A stretch of DNA of 15,686 bases from Desulfobacterales bacterium (GTDB taxonomy: Bacteria > Desulfobacterota > Desulfobulbia > Desulfobulbales > BM004): positions 1 through 15,686 of the forward strand of contig JAAXQI010000135.1 of assembly GCA_012974315.1 (NCBI GenBank). Reading direction: 5' to 3'. How positions within the stretch are numbered: the stretch's first letter is position 1; each line of letters starts with the position of its first letter. The notes beneath the pieces are model-generated. The model did not search any database, was not told the origin of the DNA, and was given only the letters and a program-made list of their open reading frames with translations. The translations under genes and the position numbers were made by a program. Shown here in pieces: positions 12,672 to 15,686 of the stretch.

Positions 12672-14690
12672 TCACGACTTCTCATCATCATCCTTCTTCA
12701 AAATAGCCTGACGACTATGCTGACGACGCTTCTTGAAACGTTCCCTGAAGGAGCGTGGTATCCAGAAAAGCGTATGGATTCCAAAGAAAGCAAACGTACC
12801 GACCAACAGGCCAGTCATGGCCCAGAATGTATAAAACAGATATGGATATTTATCCCTGTCATGATGGGTGGCATGGGTCAGATAGCCGGTGAATTTCCTG
12901 TTGGAGCCAGGATGACATTTCTTACAGGTTTCCACCACATGGCGCCTGTTCAGGCGGGACCCGCTATAGTATGCCGGTAGAATATCATGGGCCCCATGAC
13001 AGTCAGAACACTTGGCAGTCTTCTCACCACCTGAAAGCATAGAGGCCTTGCCATGATAGGTGTCAAAATAGGTATCAGTTTCATGCTCATGGCAGGTACC
13101 GCATTCATCAAGAATCAACCCACGGAAGCCCGCAGTATCATGACGGCTGATGGTATGTGATGTATGGCAGTCATTACAGACTGGAAGTTTTTTATCAGTT
13201 TTTGAAACCAGTGGGCTATGAATCGAGGAACTAAACTTTTCAGCAATACCAAGATGGCACTGAGCACATGCAGAAATGATATTTTTAGGGTTCACGCTTG
13301 ATTCCGGATTTGATGCCGGCAACACACTGTGCGCCGTATGACAGTTGGTACAGGTGGCTGAAACCATAAGCCCTGACTGCGACAACCCCCGACCGTGGAT
13401 ACTCATCTGGTAGTGCTTAACGATATCATGCTGGGTCCCAGTATAAAGCAGGGCTGCCTTCTCACCCTCCCTGTGGCATCGTCCACACAGATCCGGAATA
13501 TTACGGGCAAATATTGGGGACTCATAATTGGACTTGGGCATAATTCCATGGGTGCCATGACATTCGGTACAGATCGGGGCATTCTTATTATTTTTCGCTG
13601 CCAGCATGCCATGGGTACTTTTATTATAAGTGTCCACCACCTGCGCATGACAGATAGAACAATCAACTTTTCCTGAATCCTGGCAGACCGGATTGTTTTT
13701 ATGATCCATATTAACGTGGCATTTGGCACAGGCAATACGTTTTTCCTTATGGATTGAGTGTTCAAAATTATCTACATCAACATACAGACTTCGCTCATCA
13801 CCATTGGCCATTATCTTTTTGAGATCCGGATTGCCATGACATTTCAGACAGAACAAGTCATTTAAGCTATCCTCATACAAAACTCTTCTGGCTTTATGAG
13901 GTCCATGACACTCAACACACGCTGGAATCAAATGCGGTTCTTTTTCCCACAATTCACCGCGGATAATTTTCGTATGAGCATCCTCGATATTGGCGTGGCA
14001 TTTCATGCAGGTTTTTACCACGTTCTGGCGGCTGATTGTAGAGTTCGGATCAGTGTGCGGTAAAACATTATGGGAAGTATGACAACTGGAACAGACTGCT
14101 GTTACTGTCAGCCCCTTTCGCAACAGTCCCTCACCGTGGATGGACATGGAATAATTTTCCAGAACATTATGCTTTGATATATCATGTGTTTTGGTCATTC
14201 CCGTTCCCTCACGGTGACAACCGCCACATGTGAAGGGAATATTCATTATAAAGGTTCTTGATTTCCTGTTGTCGTGTGAAAGAATGTCATGCTTGCCGTG
14301 ACAATCTGAACAGTAAGGAGCATAAGGATCGTTGGCTTCCAGAGCCTGACCGTGAAGGCTATTAGCATAAATTTCACCAACCTCATCATGGCAGTTTGCG
14401 CAGTCCACACGTGCCAATGGAAAGGGATGTTCATCCCCCTCAACTTCTGCATCTTCATGGCAGGAGACACATCCATTCTCGCCGTGCAAAGAGTTTAAAA
14501 ATACCTGCTCATCAACGTAGAGGGAATATTCCTCCCCGTCCTTCTCAGCAACAATATCCTCTTCACTGTGACAATCCAGACAGTCATCATCGGTCACGGC
14601 TAGCACCGTGACCGGTTTTAATACCAAGAATAATGCAATAATCAGGAAAAATCCCCCCAGACCAATTCGTTTTAAATCTGCTTGTATCAT
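12672..14690 (-). CDS. 19-haem cytochrome c with C-terminal membrane anchor
   Basis: A 672-residue exported multihaem cytochrome. A signal peptide (hydrophobic 10-31) is followed by nineteen CXXCH motifs, first Cys at 37, 74, 97, 127, 155, 200, 228, 258, 281, 321, 344, 374, 402, 447, 475, 505, 530, 561 and 589. The protein is internally duplicated: ...EYSLYVDEQVFLNSLHG (54-70) recurs as ...RSLYVDVDNFEHSIHK (300-315), and haem spacings in the two halves match almost exactly. One hydrophobic segment (about 616-646) follows, then a strongly basic tail (RFKKRRQHSR), so it is anchored with haems in the periplasm and the tail in the cytoplasm. It starts 26 bases after the slipin gene and precedes the cytochrome b gene. 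AGGA is 12 bases upstream, a rather long spacing. Probable role: electron wire docking on the membrane quinone module; it resembles HmcA-type and CbcM-like large cytochromes in function only by inference. Confidence 0.9.
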   Translation of the reverse strand: MIQADLKRIGLGGFFLIIALFLVLKPVTVLAVTDDDCLDCHSEEDIVAEKDGEEYSLYVDEQVFLNSLHGENGCVSCHEDAEVEGDEHPFPLARVDCANCHDEVGEIYANSLHGQALEANDPYAPYCSDCHGKHDILSHDNRKSRTFIMNIPFTCGGCHREGTGMTKTHDISKHNVLENYSMSIHGEGLLRKGLTVTAVCSSCHTSHNVLPHTDPNSTISRQNVVKTCMKCHANIEDAHTKIIRGELWEKEPHLIPACVECHGPHKARRVLYEDSLNDLFCLKCHGNPDLKKIMANGDERSLYVDVDNFEHSIHKEKRIACAKCHVNMDHKNNPVCQDSGKVDCSICHAQVVDTYNKSTHGMLAAKNNKNAPICTECHGTHGIMPKSNYESPIFARNIPDLCGRCHREGEKAALLYTGTQHDIVKHYQMSIHGRGLSQSGLMVSATCTNCHTAHSVLPASNPESSVNPKNIISACAQCHLGIAEKFSSSIHSPLVSKTDKKLPVCNDCHTSHTISRHDTAGFRGLILDECGTCHEHETDTYFDTYHGKASMLSGGEKTAKCSDCHGAHDILPAYYSGSRLNRRHVVETCKKCHPGSNRKFTGYLTHATHHDRDKYPYLFYTFWAMTGLLVGTFAFFGIHTLFWIPRSFRERFKKRRQHSRQAILKKDDDEKS
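13089..14531 (-). repeat. internal tandem duplication within the 19-haem cytochrome gene
   Basis: Residues 54-285 (13836-14531) and 298-534 (13089-13799) are homologous copies. First-Cys distances between successive haems are 23, 30, 28, 45, 28, 30, 23 in copy one and 23, 30, 28, 45, 28, 30, 25 in copy two. Shared words include HGEGLL/HGRGLS, CHTSHNVLP/CHTAHSVLP and CGGCHREG/CGRCHREG. A shorter third unit (haems 17-19, spacings 31 and 28) follows. Confidence 0.88.
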
Positions 14691-14716
14691 TATTCGCTGT
14701 ATCCTGTTCTAATTAA

Positions 14717-15457
14717 TTATTTTGGTAAAATCGTTTTTATTAAATCCACTGGCACCGGTATCAATGTAGTGTTTTTATCCGACACCCCTATTTCCCTTAT
14801 CGTCTGCAAATACCGAAGCTGAATCGCCGCCGGATGCTCGGCAATCAAGGCTGCCGCTTCACACAATTTTGTCGCTGACTGCAATTCACCGTCAGCATTG
14901 ATAATTGAAGCACGCCGTTCCCTCTCTGCCTCAGCCTGTTTTGCCATAGCCCGCTGCATACTCTCGGGGAGATCTATTTCCTTGACCTCAACCCTGCTGA
15001 TCTTCACTCCCCATGGCTCGGTTTCATGATCAAGTATCTCCTGCATTTTCAAGTTGATTGCATCACGTTCTGACAACATGTGATCCAACTCATCCTGACC
15101 GCAAATACTTCGAAGCGTGGTTTGGGCAAGTTGAGAGGTGGCCATTTCGTAATCTTCAACCTCAATGATAGCTTTGACAGGATCTACAACTTTGAAATAA
15201 ACAACCGCACTGACCCGTACTGAAACGTTGTCCTTGGTAATGATGTCCTGGGCCGGCACATCCAAAGTTACTGTACGCAAATCAACGCGTACCAGTCTGT
15301 CGATAAGAGGAATTCTGATAAGAAGACCAGGACCTTTTGGATCGCGCACCTTACCCATCCGGAAAAAAATGCCGCGTTCATATTGAGTAATCATCTTTAC
15401 CGATGCAAATAACAACATCAGGAAAAGCGGAATTATAAAAATTGCAACGTATAACAT
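14717..15457 (-). CDS. slipin (stomatin-like SPFH/band 7 membrane protein)
   Basis: A 246-residue SPFH-domain protein. One N-terminal hydrophobic segment (3-20) anchors it, followed by the SPFH domain starting QYERGIFFRMGKV (25-37) and including DVPAQDIITKDNVSVRVSAV. The central ...LAQTTLRSICGQDELDHMLSERDAIN block and EPWGVKISRVEVKEIDLP, then ESMQRAMAKQAEAERERRA, are diagnostic of prokaryotic slipins, which form large ring oligomers in membrane microdomains. Length is normal for the family. GAGGGGGG lies 6-7 bases before the ATG. It is the first gene of the minus-strand locus and is followed by the 19-haem gene after only 26 bases. Slipin genes are often beside nfeD; none is visible here, though upstream sequence ends at the window edge. 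Its link to electron transfer is inferred from position only. Confidence 0.9.
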   Translation of the reverse strand: MLYVAIFIIPLFLMLLFASVKMITQYERGIFFRMGKVRDPKGPGLLIRIPLIDRLVRVDLRTVTLDVPAQDIITKDNVSVRVSAVVYFKVVDPVKAIIEVEDYEMATSQLAQTTLRSICGQDELDHMLSERDAINLKMQEILDHETEPWGVKISRVEVKEIDLPESMQRAMAKQAEAERERRASIINADGELQSATKLCEAAALIAEHPAAIQLRYLQTIREIGVSDKNTTLIPVPVDLIKTILPK

Positions 15458-15593
15458 CTTTATCCCCCCCTCAGATATTTTTTAACGCTTCCTTCACTCT
15501 GCTTTTTTACTAAAGACACAAACCTGAAAAATGTAGCAACTCCATACTCCACAACACTTGTGAGACATAATGCCACACTTCTGTAGCAAAAGG

Positions 15594-15621
15594 AATATAC
15601 GGTTTTTTTTTTAAATGGCAA
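15594..15621 (-). promoter_or_regulatory. candidate sigma-70 promoter of the slipin/19-haem transcript
   Basis: On the minus strand TTGCCA (15621-15616) and TATATT (15599-15594) are separated by 16 bases that include a run of A. Each box matches consensus at five of six positions. It lies about 130 bases before the slipin ATG in a gene-free AT-rich stretch (15458-15686), where I see no other gene or motif. Confidence 0.42.
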
Positions 15622-15686
15622 GCAAAAAGACATTTTTATGAATGGCAATTCAATCATTTTTTTCTGTTAAAAAATGACTGCACCCC

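Noticed and set aside
15460..15657. Small 65-residue frame upstream of the slipin gene
   Set aside because: It overlaps the candidate promoter and A/T runs, has an implausible composition and no domain.

Overview
The window looks like accessory and respiratory DNA of an anaerobic Gram-negative bacterium, most likely a Desulfobacterota (Deltaproteobacteria) member of the sulfate- or metal-reducing kind. That is inferred from its many multihaem c-type cytochromes, an Hmc/Tmc/Cbc-like redox locus with a Tat-exported iron-sulfur protein and an NrfD-type membrane subunit, and moderate GC with AT-rich spacers. The first 19 bases are a Nextera (Tn5 mosaic-end) adapter, so the left edge is an untrimmed read end and the contig is probably a metagenome or draft assembly.

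Left part (20-4562): a YbiT-like ABC-F ATPase (+), then a TrmA/RlmD-type RNA uracil-5-methyltransferase (+) with a TTG start, then a REP-like hairpin directly abutting a 5'-truncated IS3-family element that keeps its DDE catalytic core and right terminal repeat, then a GNAT acetyltransferase (-).

Middle (4563-6410): a 329-bp AT-rich spacer, then two co-directional genes 36 bp apart, a HAD-like protein and a 256-residue protein I do not recognise. A perfectly palindromic bidirectional terminator separates them from the convergent cytochrome locus.

Right part (6432-15457, all on the minus strand): a large electron-transfer locus. In transcription order it encodes a slipin (SPFH/stomatin-like), a 19-haem membrane-tailed cytochrome c, a cytochrome b561-like membrane protein, then after a 341-bp gap with its own candidate sigma-70 promoter an NrfD-like quinone-interacting membrane protein, a Tat-exported 4x[4Fe-4S] protein, two triheme c7-type cytochromes (one carried on an eight-heptad alanine-rich helix), and a hexahaem NapC/NirT-like membrane cytochrome. 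Together the locus encodes 31 predicted c-type haems (30 CXXCH and one CX3CH), four [4Fe-4S] clusters and a probable dihaem cytochrome b, but no catalytic (molybdopterin, hydrogenase or reductase) subunit. The natural reading is a membrane module that passes electrons between menaquinone and a periplasmic cytochrome network. The exact complex, its direction and its terminal partner cannot be settled from sequence alone.
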